From assembly GCA_913060675.1 (NCBI GenBank), contig CAJXUS010000008.1, positions 1-64,000 of the forward strand: a stretch of 64,000 nt of DNA, read 5' to 3'. The notes under the pieces are model-generated. The model had not been told where the DNA came from, did no database searches, and was given only the letters and a program-made list of their open reading frames with translations. This DNA comes from an uncultured Rhodospirillales bacterium. GTDB lineage: Bacteria; Pseudomonadota; Alphaproteobacteria; Kiloniellales; Kiloniellaceae. Below, piece after piece: positions 46,785 through 55,939 of the stretch (positions are counted from its first letter, which is position 1; each line of letters starts with the position of its first letter). Both the position numbers and the translations under genes were made by a program.

Positions 46785-47024
46785 GTGCGTTTACGAGACA
46801 TTTATAAATTGGTAGAGACCACAGGCAATAGCAGAAAAGACCTTATCGAAGAACTCGAAAGGCTTAAACAAGAACACAGAGACATGGATGATGTTATTGC
46901 ACGCCTGCAAGAACACGCTCCATTTGATCAACTTCAACTAGTGCGGTTGAAGAAAAAGAAACTCAAATTGAAAGATTCAATGAACAGGCTGGAAAGCCAA
47001 CTGCTACCAGATATCATCGCCTAA
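46785..47024 (+). CDS. YdcH/DUF465-family small protein, second copy
   Basis: 79 residues from a GTG start. The core LERLKQEHRDMDDVIARLQEHAPFDQLQLVRLKKKKLKLKDSMNRLESQLLPDIIA is a classic YdcH/DUF465 antiparallel helix pair. The first ~25 residues have no family match and the ribosome site before the GTG is weak, so the start is uncertain. It is distinct from the copy at 44795 in both length and loop (HAPFDQLQ against QRPHPDES). Confidence 0.82.
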   Translation: MRLRDIYKLVETTGNSRKDLIEELERLKQEHRDMDDVIARLQEHAPFDQLQLVRLKKKKLKLKDSMNRLESQLLPDIIA

Positions 47025-47140
47025 ATTGCTAAGGATGTTGATCATGAGCACCTTTAGATAAGAATTTTTCCCATCGGGAACCTCGCCTTATTACAGGTAA
47101 AGTATCCCGAAATAGAAGCCTCATAATAGAAGACGACACT

Positions 47141-47881
47141 CTACTCTTGCTCTTGTTTGGCTTTCTTCTGCTGATACATGGCAAGATCAGCCGCTTTTAG
47201 AGCTGCATCTGCATCGCTGCCTTGAAAACTATGGACGCCATGAGAAACATGGACATTTACACTTTCCCCTTCATAGTCAAAGGAGTGTTGGGAAACAGCA
47301 TCAGCAAGTATTTGCGCTTTTTCCATAGCTATTTCAGGCGGGGCTTGCAACAAGATCACGCCAAATTCATCTCCACCAAGGCGGCCAACAATATCAGAAG
47401 AACGCACATTATTTAACAAAGATGATGCCACGTGTTTAATAGCCTCATCACCAGCTTCATGACCAAGACCATCATTTATTTCTTTCATATCATTTACGTC
47501 GATATAAATAACGCTGCCCGGCACTTCATAGCGCTCACTATAAGCCATCATCCGGTCAAGCTCGCGTACAAATGCGCGTCGATTAAGCACTGGCGTCAAG
47601 ACATCCTGGTCAGCAAGTTTTTCAAGATAGTCAACACGCTTTTTCGCTTGATCCAACTCTTGCCGAACGACCTGTACCTCTTTCATAAGCTGTTCAAGTG
47701 CGGCCCGAACTTTAGGCGTAAACTCAGCTTCAGGTATTCCACCAACTGTAGCAATATCTTGAGGAGTGGTAACGCCACTTACGCTTTCAACAGTCTGTGC
47801 AGGTTTTACTGCTGGAGCAGCAGATACCCGGCCAACACTGCTAACGGAACCTGTTCCGCCACGTGGTCTTTGGACCTTCAT
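47141..47881 (-). CDS. GGDEF-domain diguanylate cyclase
   Basis: 246 residues. A low-complexity Gly/Ser/Val/Thr-rich N-terminus (1-60) and a coiled-coil stalk (about 62-95) precede the GGDEF domain (about 96-246). The active site is VGRLGGDEFGVIL, and an RxxD inhibitory site (RSSD) lies five residues upstream, so c-di-GMP synthesis with product inhibition is expected. LNRRAFVRELDRMMAY begins the domain. There is no transmembrane or recognised sensor domain. It diverges from purE. Confidence 0.93.
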   Translation of the reverse strand: MKVQRPRGGTGSVSSVGRVSAAPAVKPAQTVESVSGVTTPQDIATVGGIPEAEFTPKVRAALEQLMKEVQVVRQELDQAKKRVDYLEKLADQDVLTPVLNRRAFVRELDRMMAYSERYEVPGSVIYIDVNDMKEINDGLGHEAGDEAIKHVASSLLNNVRSSDIVGRLGGDEFGVILLQAPPEIAMEKAQILADAVSQHSFDYEGESVNVHVSHGVHSFQGSDADAALKAADLAMYQQKKAKQEQE

Positions 47882-48114
47882 TCGACAAGCAATCCCTTTG
47901 CTTTATAGTGTAATCCCGGCTTCCTGCCGAGATCTCATCATATGCCAATTACCGCGGCAAATGAACTTGTTGGGTACATTATACATAATCATTTTACATA
48001 TTGTTACCAAGAATAGGTAATTAGAATGTAAAATTCCTGAGTTCTCTTTACTTGCGTTATCTAACCACACGTCTTAATAATGCGCTCCGATACACTAAAA
48101 GGCAGGATAAAGCC

Positions 48115-48612
48115 ATGTCCGAGAAGTCTCCGCAAGTTGGTATAATCATGGGCAGCCAGTCAGATTGGCCCACGATGAAACATGCGGCCGAAACCCTCGA
48201 TACCCTCGGCATCTCCTATGAGAAAAGAATTGTTTCTGCACACCGAACACCGCAGCGTTTGGTCGAATATGCCTCTACAGCACGCGATCGCGGCTTGAGT
48301 GTGATCATTGCCGGTGCAGGTGGCGCAGCGCACCTTCCTGGAATGGTTGCCGCAATGACCCCCTTGCCTGTCTTTGGGGTTCCGATCGAAAGCAAAAGTC
48401 TCAAAGGTCAAGATAGCCTGCTTTCCATCGTTCAGATGCCAGGAGGTGTTCCTGTTGGCACTTTAGCGATTGGCAAACCTGGGGCGATTAACGCGGGATT
48501 ACTTGCAGGATCTGTCCTTGCCTTAAACGACAAAAACATTGCAGACGCATTAGATGCATGGCGTAAAAGCCAGTCTGAAGCCGTCGCGATAGAGCCTGTA
48601 GACAACATTTAA
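48115..48612 (+). CDS. purE: N5-carboxyaminoimidazole ribonucleotide mutase PurE
   Basis: 165 residues in purine synthesis; rearranges N5-CAIR to [25 protein letters not shown], the active-site [15 protein letters not shown] and [27 protein letters not shown] are typical of the PurE class I enzyme. The ATG at 48115 follows GGCAGGATAAAGCC. It lies 27 bp before purK, a coupled pair. Confidence 0.96.
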   Translation: MSEKSPQVGIIMGSQSDWPTMKHAAETLDTLGISYEKRIVSAHRTPQRLVEYASTARDRGLSVIIAGAGGAAHLPGMVAAMTPLPVFGVPIESKSLKGQDSLLSIVQMPGGVPVGTLAIGKPGAINAGLLAGSVLALNDKNIADALDAWRKSQSEAVAIEPVDNI

Positions 48613-48639
48613 TATAAGCCTCCCTCGGAGACGATAGTC

Positions 48640-49740
48640 ATGAGCAAAACTCTTTCGGCACCTCTGGCACCAGGTTCTGTAATCGGCATTCTCGGCGGTG
48701 GACAACTTGGCCGTATGGCCGCCTCTGCGGCTGCAGAACTTGGGTATCATTGCCATATCTATTGCCCAGAAGAGAACAGCCCCGCAAGTGAAGTCTCAAA
48801 ATACACAACGGTCGCAAAATACGACGACGAAAAAGCGCTTGAAACGTTTGCTGCACACGTTGATGTCGTCACTTACGAATTCGAAAATGTTCCGGCTAAA
48901 ACGGCAGCTTTTTTGATTGACCGCGTACCAGTTAACCCTGGCCCAAACGTGCTTCATATTTGCCAAAATCGCTTGCGGGAAAAAGACTTCTGTAACTCCA
49001 TAAATGTACCGACCACACGCTATGCAGAAGCCACGAATATAGAAGCGCTCGACCGCGTAGTTCGCGATATCGGACGGCCCTGTGTTCTGAAAACAACCGA
49101 AATGGGCTATGACGGAAAAGGACAGACCTTCATTACCCCGGAAACTGACCTTGCAGAAGCTTGGAAAACCGTCGTTGGTGACAGGAAACAAGCTGAAACA
49201 ATTATTGAAGCTCTAGTCGATTTTCGGATGGAGATTTCGGTTATCGTTGCACGGAGCATCCAAGGTGATTGCCTTGCCTACGTCCCCGTAGAAAATCGCC
49301 ATAAAAACCACATTCTGGATCAAACCATTGTGCCTGCACGCATATCACAAAAGATAAGTGATCGCGCAGAAGTTCTGGCCCGCCACATGGCCGAAGAAAT
49401 GCAACTGGTTGGGATGATGGCTGTTGAGATGTTTGTAACCACCGATGACGAAATCCTCGTCAACGAAATCGCACCTCGTCCACACAATTCAGGCCACTGG
49501 TCTATGGACGCTTGTGTAACATCCCAGTTCGAACAGTTCATCAGGGCTACTGCTGGACAGGTACTCGGCTCCGTTTATCGCCATTCCGATGCTGTGATGA
49601 CAAACCTACTGGGTAAAGATGTCGACAACTGGGCCGAAATCCTTTCGGATCCAGCCGCCAAGCTTCATCTCTATGGAAAAGATGAAGCCAAAGATGGCCG
49701 CAAGATGGGACACGTTACCAAAGTCATCCCCAGAAAGTAA
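48640..49740 (+). CDS. purK: N5-carboxyaminoimidazole ribonucleotide synthase PurK
   Basis: ATP-grasp enzyme of 366 residues that carboxylates AIR with ATP and bicarbonate. N-terminal IGILGGGQLGRMAASAAAELGYHCHIY, ATP-grasp segments RPCVLKTTEMGYDGKGQ and FRMEISVIVARS, and metal-binding EIAPRPHNSGHWSMDAC are intact. It follows purE in the same unit. Confidence 0.96.
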   Translation: MSKTLSAPLAPGSVIGILGGGQLGRMAASAAAELGYHCHIYCPEENSPASEVSKYTTVAKYDDEKALETFAAHVDVVTYEFENVPAKTAAFLIDRVPVNPGPNVLHICQNRLREKDFCNSINVPTTRYAEATNIEALDRVVRDIGRPCVLKTTEMGYDGKGQTFITPETDLAEAWKTVVGDRKQAETIIEALVDFRMEISVIVARSIQGDCLAYVPVENRHKNHILDQTIVPARISQKISDRAEVLARHMAEEMQLVGMMAVEMFVTTDDEILVNEIAPRPHNSGHWSMDACVTSQFEQFIRATAGQVLGSVYRHSDAVMTNLLGKDVDNWAEILSDPAAKLHLYGKDEAKDGRKMGHVTKVIPRK

Positions 49741-49868
49741 AAATTAACGGTTCCGACCACCTTTTAGGCTATCGCAACAAAGACAACTATTGTGATGGAC
49801 AACGCACTCCTGCAGAGTTAGATCTCAATTTCCTACCACCTTCAACTCTTCTCATTTGTGTAGTTGTC

Positions 49869-50714
49869 ATGCGTATAATCTTGAGTCGCAAAGGGTTTGA
49901 TTCTCAATATGGCGGAGGCCCAAGCCCCATTCTTCCTGATGGCAAGTGTTATTCTCTCCCCATACCACATCCTGAAGGGCCCCATAAGTTCCAGGACTTA
50001 TCCTCTCCCTTTGGAAATTTAGGTCCTGTAATCGATCAATTAAATCCAAAATCGGCACAATCAACAGATTGGGTCCACCTAGATCCTGACCTCTATCCCC
50101 CCAGCATTCAAAGACACAAAAACTGGCGTCCTTGCTTTGGGCAATATGGTGCCGCACAACAACATCTCTCTAATCAAGGTGTTGGAACTGGCGACCTGTT
50201 TTTATTTTTTGGCTGGTTTAGACGTGTCGATGAAAACTTCAAACCACTGCTAAAGCAACCTGACTTACATGTCATCTTTGGCTGGCTTCAGGTTGATCAA
50301 GTCATAACAATTGGAGAGGAAATAGAACGAGCCTCCAAAAGCCATCCCGCTTTTGCCGATCACCCTCATCTCACAGCAACCTTTGGCAAGAACAACACGC
50401 TTTATACAGCTCGCGAGAAACTTAAACTCCAAAATCGTGACACCGGTATATCTGGAGGTGGCATTTTCGGTAAACCTGCCCCGATACGTGTTTTGACGAT
50501 GAGAAACACAACCCGTTCAATTTGGCAGCTGCCCAAGTGGTTTGGACACCCCTCACCCGCGCTGTCTTACCATATGAATCATGAGAAATGGACGAAATCG
50601 GGAATGGGTTGGAAACTAAAATCAGCGCCCAAAGGGCAAGAGTTTGTCATAGATACCAAGGGCCGAACCCGGCAGGCCAACAAATGGCTTCAGCAAGTTT
50701 TTCAAGACCAATAA
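49869..50714 (+). CDS. Nmad3-type putative nucleotide-modification protein
   Basis: 281 residues. The opening MRIILSRKGFDSQYGGGPSPILPDG and the segments HLDPDLYP, FGQYGAAQQHLSNQGVGTGDLFLFFGWF and HLTATFGKNNTLYTAREKLKL match the Nmad3 (nucleotide modification associated domain 3) family as I remember it. That family was defined by computational analysis of DNA-modification systems of phages and bacteria and has no proven chemistry. No helicase, methylase, restriction or phage gene lies beside it; neighbours are purK and coq9. It may be a free-standing hydrolase or glycosidase-like enzyme, or a defence remnant. No membrane segments or signal. Confidence 0.75.
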   Translation: MRIILSRKGFDSQYGGGPSPILPDGKCYSLPIPHPEGPHKFQDLSSPFGNLGPVIDQLNPKSAQSTDWVHLDPDLYPPSIQRHKNWRPCFGQYGAAQQHLSNQGVGTGDLFLFFGWFRRVDENFKPLLKQPDLHVIFGWLQVDQVITIGEEIERASKSHPAFADHPHLTATFGKNNTLYTAREKLKLQNRDTGISGGGIFGKPAPIRVLTMRNTTRSIWQLPKWFGHPSPALSYHMNHEKWTKSGMGWKLKSAPKGQEFVIDTKGRTRQANKWLQQVFQDQ

Positions 50715-50727
50715 GTCCCCAATCACC

Positions 50728-51375
50728 TTAACAACGCCCGTTCCACTCTTTTGAAAAAGGAGATAAAGAGCGGAGCTTGTCAGCAATGCCAGATGCACGG
50801 CCAATCGATTTGCCCAAAGCCCCTCCTATTTTAAGAACTTCTGCGATCCGACGATCCAAAAAGGCCCAGGTCTTTTCATAATCTTCAGATCCGTCTTCAA
50901 GCCAGAACAACATTGTCGAACTGTAAACACCTGAGAGCAGCAATCGTTTACTGTAAAAGTTATAATCGGTCGACTTATCCCCGGCGGCAAGCCACATGGC
51001 ATCAACCGTATCATAGATATTATGCATCCCCTCTGACGCTTTCAGCGGCATTGCAAAAAAGCTCAGGCCCTTTCGAACGGCTTCACGGTGTGGCTCCATC
51101 AGCTCTAATCGTGTTCGCACAGCTAAAGTAATGCGTTCTCGGACCTTCATATCCTCCAACCCAAGCTTTTCTAATTTTGCCATCATCTGGGTATCCAAGC
51201 GTTGGTTAAAATAACGCAGGATATCAGTCATTCCTCGAGGAAAGAGTATTGCGGCCTCTTGCGAAGATATCCCGCAATTTGCACAGACTTCGGGGAGCGT
51301 AGAGTCGCTCCAACCTTCAAAAGGCACAACGGGGAGAAGCGCATCTAACAGCGTATCTTTTTGCTTATCACTCAT
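50728..51375 (-). CDS. coq9: COQ9-family ubiquinone biosynthesis protein
   Basis: 215 residues of the COQ9 family, an auxiliary lipid-binding protein needed for DMQ hydroxylation by COQ7 in mitochondria and alphaproteobacteria. The N-terminal TetR-like helices (LPEVCANCGISSQEAAILFPRGMTDILRYFNQRLD) and the COQ9 domain (MFWLEDGSEDYEKTWAFLDRRIAEVLKIG) are visible. With ubiX at 45346 it places ubiquinone functions in this region. Divergent from nothing; converges with Nmad3. Confidence 0.9.
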   Translation of the reverse strand: MSDKQKDTLLDALLPVVPFEGWSDSTLPEVCANCGISSQEAAILFPRGMTDILRYFNQRLDTQMMAKLEKLGLEDMKVRERITLAVRTRLELMEPHREAVRKGLSFFAMPLKASEGMHNIYDTVDAMWLAAGDKSTDYNFYSKRLLLSGVYSSTMLFWLEDGSEDYEKTWAFLDRRIAEVLKIGGALGKSIGRASGIADKLRSLSPFSKEWNGRC

Positions 51376-51439
51376 ATTCTTGGTTTCTTTCCCCTTATTA
51401 ATCTACGCCAAATTGCATATACAAAATTCGGACGTCGTC

Positions 51440-51994
51440 TTAATCAGGCTTTTGATGAGCAACTTCAGAGGAGAAAATCAACTGACGTATGTCCGTCATT
51501 CTCTCTGGGTAAAGTATGCCATCTAGATGATCATATTCATGTTGAACAACACGTGCGTGAAATCCCGAGGCATCCCGCTCAATAAGCTTACCATCAAGTC
51601 CGTAACCTCGATAGCGAATTGACCGATAGCGAGGCACTTTACCCATAAGATTGGGAATGGAAAGACACCCTTCCCAGCTTTCATCTATTTCCTCACCGAT
51701 AAAGTCGATTTCAGGGTTGATCAAAACAGTCAGGGGAACAGATCCATCACCTTCTAATTCCAAACCTAGGCGTTGAGCCTCTGACTGGGCTCGAACTTTA
51801 GAAACAAAGAAGATAAAAATACGCAGGGACTCGTAGACCTGAGGTGCAGCAATACCCGTTCCTCCGGCATCATTCATCGTCTCGATCATGTTCTCAACGA
51901 GATTATAGACATCGGGGCTAGAGGGATTATCAACCGGATCAGCCTTACGCCAAAGTACCGGATGTCCCATTTTGGAAATTTTAAGTAACGTCAT
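51440..51994 (-). CDS. def: Peptide deformylase
   Basis: 184-residue metalloenzyme that removes formyl from nascent proteins. Motif 1 GTGIAAPQVYES, motif 2 EGCLSIPN with the metal Cys, and motif 3 QHEYDHLDGILY are intact. It has an inserted loop (VRAQSEAQRLGLELEGDG, about 70-90). It is not next to fmt here, so another copy could exist elsewhere in the genome. Confidence 0.93.
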   Translation of the reverse strand: MTLLKISKMGHPVLWRKADPVDNPSSPDVYNLVENMIETMNDAGGTGIAAPQVYESLRIFIFFVSKVRAQSEAQRLGLELEGDGSVPLTVLINPEIDFIGEEIDESWEGCLSIPNLMGKVPRYRSIRYRGYGLDGKLIERDASGFHARVVQHEYDHLDGILYPERMTDIRQLIFSSEVAHQKPD

Positions 51995-52224
51995 GATTAT
52001 ACTATGTAACTCAAGACTTCATGGGTCAAAACAATTTCCCTTTACCCTCATCAACAAACATCAATTGTTTTCTAGCACGTAAAAAACCCAAAGAAACCGG
52101 GGAAAACCCATCAAAAGAATCTCAGGAGTCACAGATTCTTCCCTTCACATTAACCACAGGCTGTGATAACTACAGCATCGAACCTGCTATGCCTTGGTAT
52201 AGCGGAGGTTCTTTATGTGTTCAA

Positions 52225-52279
52225 CTCGGGCAACCGAGCAAACTCAGTCAGATCATTAGGATCTGACGTTAGAAAGGAG
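52225..52279 (+). promoter_or_regulatory. Structured 5' leader of rpsU
   Basis: Two hairpins stand just before the rpsU ribosome site: CTCGG-GCAA-CCGAG (52225-52238, GNRA loop) and GTCAGATC-ATTAG-GATCTGAC (52247-52267). The Shine-Dalgarno AAAGGAG is at 52273-52279. This may be a site for translational control, for instance by a ribosomal protein; role inferred. The rest of the 51995-52289 spacer has no gene that I accept. Confidence 0.5.
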
Positions 52280-52289
52280 CTGATCGCCC

Positions 52290-52493
52290 GTGCAAGTACA
52301 CGTTCGAGATAACAATGTTGATCAGGCTCTTCGCGCGCTAAAGAAAAAGCTGCAACGCGAAGGTGTCTTCCGTGAAATGAAGTTGCGTCGTCACTTCGAG
52401 AAACCATGTGAGCGCAGAAAGCGCGAAGCGGCTGAAGCAGTTCGTCGCTATCGCAAACTTCTACGCAAGCGTATGGAGCGTGAAGGCTATTAA
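52290..52493 (+). CDS. rpsU: 30S ribosomal protein S21
   Basis: 67 residues, start [70 protein letters not shown] is here described by its parts: an N-terminal beta-like segment and two highly basic helices with the EKPSERR-type motif ([14 protein letters not shown]). It helps start-site selection on the 30S subunit. Flanked by a structured leader and a terminator. Confidence 0.96.
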   Translation: MQVHVRDNNVDQALRALKKKLQREGVFREMKLRRHFEKPCERRKREAAEAVRRYRKLLRKRMEREGY

Positions 52494-52557
52494 GTCTGGT
52501 CGGCGTTTGTTGAACGTCGCTTAAGGCGAAATATCTTCCTATCGATGGAAGAGGAAT

Positions 52558-52590
52558 GGGCTGCTATCTAAACCAGATGGCAGCCCGTTT
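52558..52590 (+). terminator. Terminator after rpsU
   Basis: GGGCTGCTATCT (52558-52569) pairs with AGATGGCAGCCC (52575-52586), followed by GTTTTG. Strong 12-bp stem, short U tract. Confidence 0.78.
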
Positions 52591-52650
52591 TGCATCTGGC
52601 CGCTTAATACTTGGCCATTTTGCATCCATGTCTTAGCAGGTTTTGGATTT

Positions 52651-53952
52651 CTACTTTACGGTCCAAGTCGCAGCGTTTGGGTCGAGCCCAACCAAAGCCA
52701 AACCATAAGCTACTGATTCCAGCTGCTTGCCACTTGCAAGCTTATCGACACCAAAGTGTTTGGCAAAAAGGTTTTGCACTGCGGGAACATAAGAAGTCCC
52801 TCCGGTCAGGAACACCTTGTCGATATCTGAAACCTTCATGTTACTATCGGCCAGTAGGTTTTCTACCTTGTTTTCGATTACAGATAGGTCCTTGGCTATC
52901 CAACTTTCAAAATCGGCACGAGCAATTTTTTGTTCGATCTTTTGATCACTGAATTGCACAGAAAACGTGGTTTCTTCGTTGTGCGTTAGATCCATCTTGG
53001 TTCTGGAGATGGCGTCGTAAATATCCATAGACCAATCGTTATCAACAACATCGATAAACGTTTCAATCATTTCAGGGTTTACGGCCACAGCCTTAAGCTC
53101 TCGGAGCTCTCTCAAGGTTGTTGGGCTCTTCAATATACCAAGTTCGTGCCATTTAGAGAATCGGTTATAGAAATTACTCGGCATGTCCAACACTTGCCGA
53201 TCAAGGGAATAGTAACCGCTGCCCTTACCGAGATAAGGCGAGACAATATGATCAATCAGGCGACTATCAAAACTATCCCCTGCAATGCCAACACCAGCAT
53301 AGCCAAGAGGCGTTGAGGTTAGTTTATCTCCCGTGCGTTCAAAACGGATAATGGAAAAATCGCTTGTCCCCCCGCCGAAATCAGCAACCAGGATCGTCGC
53401 TTCCCGTTCGATTTTACTGGCATAGTAATAGGCGGCGCCCACGGGCTCGTAAACATAGCTCACATCCGAAAAACCGATGCTTTGGTAGGCCGTGTTATAG
53501 CGCTCTCTTGCGAGATCTTCATCGGGAGAATACCCCGCATAGACGATAGGTCGTCCCGCAATAACAGTCGTATTATCCAAGGGAAACTGCTCACCTGAAT
53601 CTTTCATGAACCGCTGAAAAAAGTCAGACATGATATCTTGCAGAGTATGGCGTTTAGAGAAAATTTGGGTTTCTTTGAACAGACTGCTGGCGATATGGCT
53701 TTTGAACGACTGGAGAAAACGGACCTCTCCCCGCGCCGTTAGATATTGATCAAGAGCCCAGGGACCACCTGTTACATCAACTTGTGCGCGTTGGTTTTGA
53801 ATTGTTTTTTCATAACAAAGAAGGCTGCGATAGACGTCGTGAAGTATGTCACTGTGTTTGAATTTCACAGAGCGAACGGGCTTATCACGTTCCGCCAGAG
53901 CAATCACAGTATTGGTCGTACCGAAATCTATACCAATTGAGAAATCACTCAT
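52651..53952 (-). CDS. Hsp70-family protein, YegD-like (ATPase domain only)
   Basis: 433 residues with an actin-like Hsp70 ATPase fold: phosphate-1 SIGIDFGTTNTVIALAE, phosphate-2 ILVADFGGGTSDFSIIRFE, and adenosine-binding VFLTGGTSYVPAVQNLFAKHFG. The substrate-binding domain of DnaK is absent. YegD-like proteins are widespread and their role in folding is not established. It converges with rpsU and precedes (minus strand) nothing close; the pnt operon lies upstream, 158 bp away. Confidence 0.88.
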   Translation of the reverse strand: MSDFSIGIDFGTTNTVIALAERDKPVRSVKFKHSDILHDVYRSLLCYEKTIQNQRAQVDVTGGPWALDQYLTARGEVRFLQSFKSHIASSLFKETQIFSKRHTLQDIMSDFFQRFMKDSGEQFPLDNTTVIAGRPIVYAGYSPDEDLARERYNTAYQSIGFSDVSYVYEPVGAAYYYASKIEREATILVADFGGGTSDFSIIRFERTGDKLTSTPLGYAGVGIAGDSFDSRLIDHIVSPYLGKGSGYYSLDRQVLDMPSNFYNRFSKWHELGILKSPTTLRELRELKAVAVNPEMIETFIDVVDNDWSMDIYDAISRTKMDLTHNEETTFSVQFSDQKIEQKIARADFESWIAKDLSVIENKVENLLADSNMKVSDIDKVFLTGGTSYVPAVQNLFAKHFGVDKLASGKQLESVAYGLALVGLDPNAATWTVK

Positions 53953-54049
53953 GGCTTCGTCCTAAAAGAATATAGTTATATATAAATGTATAAATGGGGA
54001 GGCGATAAATGATCGTTTTTCGCCAACTATTCAAGGCCTGATTTAAAGG

Positions 54050-54082
54050 CAAAGAAAAAGGGCCCCTAAACAGGAGCCCTCT
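54050..54082 (-). terminator. Rho-independent terminator after pntB
   Basis: On the minus strand GGGCTCCTG-TTTA-GGGGCCC is followed by TTTTTCTTT. It ends the pnt operon, 30 bp after the pntB stop. Confidence 0.83.
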
Positions 54083-54110
54083 TCTATTACTAAACCTCTG
54101 GAAGACCTGA

Positions 54111-55514
54111 TTAAAGGTGCTCGAGAGCCTTGACGATTTTCTCACACATTTGCTTGGCGTCGCCAAAGAGCATCATGGTGTTATCTCTGAAGAAGAGCTC
54201 ATTTTGCACTCCCGCATAACCCGCTGACATACCACGCTTGAGGAACAGAACGGTCTGCGCCCCATCGACCTCAAGAATTGGCATGCCATAAATCGGAGAC
54301 TTAGGATCAGTCTTTGCAGCTGGATTGGTGATATCATTGGCACCAATGACAAAAACCACGTCCGTCGACTTAAAGTCCCGGTTGATTTCATCCATCTCAA
54401 AGACTTCGTCATAAGGCACCGATGCTTCTGCCAACAATACGTTCATGTGGCCAGGCATCCGCCCCGCAACCGGGTGGATCGCATAACGCACTTTAACGCC
54501 ATCAGCTTTCAGTAAATCAACCATTTCACGTAAGGTATGTTGAGCCTGCGCAACCGCCATGCCGTATCCAGGTACGATAACCACAGAGCCAGCATTCTTC
54601 ATCAAGAAAGCAGCATCATCACCCGAACCTGATTTAACCATACGGTCATCATCACCGTCAGCGCCAGCAGGACCAGCTTCGCCTTCGGCACCAAAACCAC
54701 CAAGGATCACACTAATGAAAGAGCGGTTCATCGCCTTACACATGATGTAACTCAGGATCGCACCAGAAGAGCCAACCAGCGCCCCTGTTATGATCAACAG
54801 GTTGTTCTGAAGCGTAAAGCCAATGCCACAAGCTGCCCACCCGGAATAGGAGTTTAGCATCGACACAACAACCGGCATGTCAGCACCACCGATTGGCAGG
54901 ATCAACAAAAAGCCGAGCAACAGAGTAACCGCAACCAATACCCAGAGATAAATAGGATCTTGCGTGGTGCAAAGCAGAACCAGCAGCACGACAACTGAAG
55001 CACCCAGAGCAGCGTTTAAAGTGTGCTGGAACTTAAACACCAGCGGACGACCGGAAACCAAGCCCTGAAGCTTGGCAAAAGCCACCACAGATCCAGTAAA
55101 GGTAATCGCCCCGACGGCGGTACCAATAGCAAGTTCAATAAGACTTGATACCTGGATATCACCAACGATACCAATACCGTAAGCCTCAGGTTTGTAGAAT
55201 GTTGCCAGAGCGACACAAACGGCAGCTAGACCAACCAAACTATGAAAAGCCGCAACCAGTTGTGGCAAAGCCGTCATCTGGATACGAAGAGCGATAACCG
55301 TACCTATTGCCCCCCCAATGAGAAGTCCAAGAAGGATGGTACCGAAACTAACAATCCCAGGAGCAGCCAAGGTGGTTCCGATAGCCAGAGCCATCCCGAC
55401 CATACCAAAGATGTTTCCCTGGCGGCTGGTCGTTGGGTGAGAAAGACCGCGCAATGCCATGATAAAACAGACAGAGGCAGCGAGATATAACAGTGCAGAT
55501 AGATCTGATGACAT
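54111..55514 (-). CDS. pntB: NAD(P) transhydrogenase subunit beta
   Basis: 467 residues. The N-terminal ~270 residues are membrane-embedded (eight or so helices; LSALLYLAASVCFIMALRGLS, IVSFGTILLGLLIGGAIGTVIALRI). The C-terminal NADP(H)-binding domain III has VIVPGYGMAVAQAQHTLREM, GRMPGHMNVLLAEASVPYDEVFEMDEIN and VFVIGANDITNPAAK. It couples proton re-entry to NADPH formation together with the two alpha subunits upstream. Confidence 0.97.
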   Translation of the reverse strand: MSSDLSALLYLAASVCFIMALRGLSHPTTSRQGNIFGMVGMALAIGTTLAAPGIVSFGTILLGLLIGGAIGTVIALRIQMTALPQLVAAFHSLVGLAAVCVALATFYKPEAYGIGIVGDIQVSSLIELAIGTAVGAITFTGSVVAFAKLQGLVSGRPLVFKFQHTLNAALGASVVVLLVLLCTTQDPIYLWVLVAVTLLLGFLLILPIGGADMPVVVSMLNSYSGWAACGIGFTLQNNLLIITGALVGSSGAILSYIMCKAMNRSFISVILGGFGAEGEAGPAGADGDDDRMVKSGSGDDAAFLMKNAGSVVIVPGYGMAVAQAQHTLREMVDLLKADGVKVRYAIHPVAGRMPGHMNVLLAEASVPYDEVFEMDEINRDFKSTDVVFVIGANDITNPAAKTDPKSPIYGMPILEVDGAQTVLFLKRGMSAGYAGVQNELFFRDNTMMLFGDAKQMCEKIVKALEHL

Positions 55515-55525
55515 AATAAGCCCCC

Positions 55526-55939
55526 CTACTGTTTTTTCTTGAACATCTGCAGCATACGCTGCGCGACAATAAAGCCACCGAAGATATTAACTGCGGCAAG
55601 TACGATAGCGATGAAACCCATTATCTCGCTAAAACCTAGATCAGCAGGCCCCGCGGCGACCAAGGCCCCCACGATAATCACCGATGAAATCGCGTTTGTG
55701 ACCGCCATTAATGGTGAATGGAGCGCCGGAGTGACGTTCCAGACAACATAATATCCAACAAAAACGGCAAGGATCAGTACCGTCAGCCCCATGATAAAGG
55801 GAGAGCCACTTGCCGCTTGCCCGGTTGCCTCAACAGCTAAACGGCTTGCCTCAGAGGCAAGGGATGCGACTTCGTCTGATAAAGCACGGGCTGCATTGGC
55901 AGCTTCCGTAGCCTTGTTGATAAATTCCTCACTCGACAT
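55526..55939 (-). CDS. pntAb: NAD(P) transhydrogenase subunit alpha, part 2 (PntAb)
   Basis: 137 residues. An N-terminal helical, Ala-rich stretch precedes three membrane helices (PFIMGLTVLILAVFVGYYVVWNV, LMAVTNAISSVIIVGALVAAG, MGFIAIVLAAVNIFGGFIVAQRML). This is the separate membrane part of the alpha subunit found in alphaproteobacteria. Its start shares one base with the pntAa stop (TGATG). Confidence 0.95.
   Translation of the reverse strand: MSSEEFINKATEAANAARALSDEVASLASEASRLAVEATGQAASGSPFIMGLTVLILAVFVGYYVVWNVTPALHSPLMAVTNAISSVIIVGALVAAGPADLGFSEIMGFIAIVLAAVNIFGGFIVAQRMLQMFKKKQ

Noticed and set aside
52021-52266. 81-codon open frame before rpsU
   Set aside because: No family similarity or ribosome site, and it covers the leader hairpins of rpsU.
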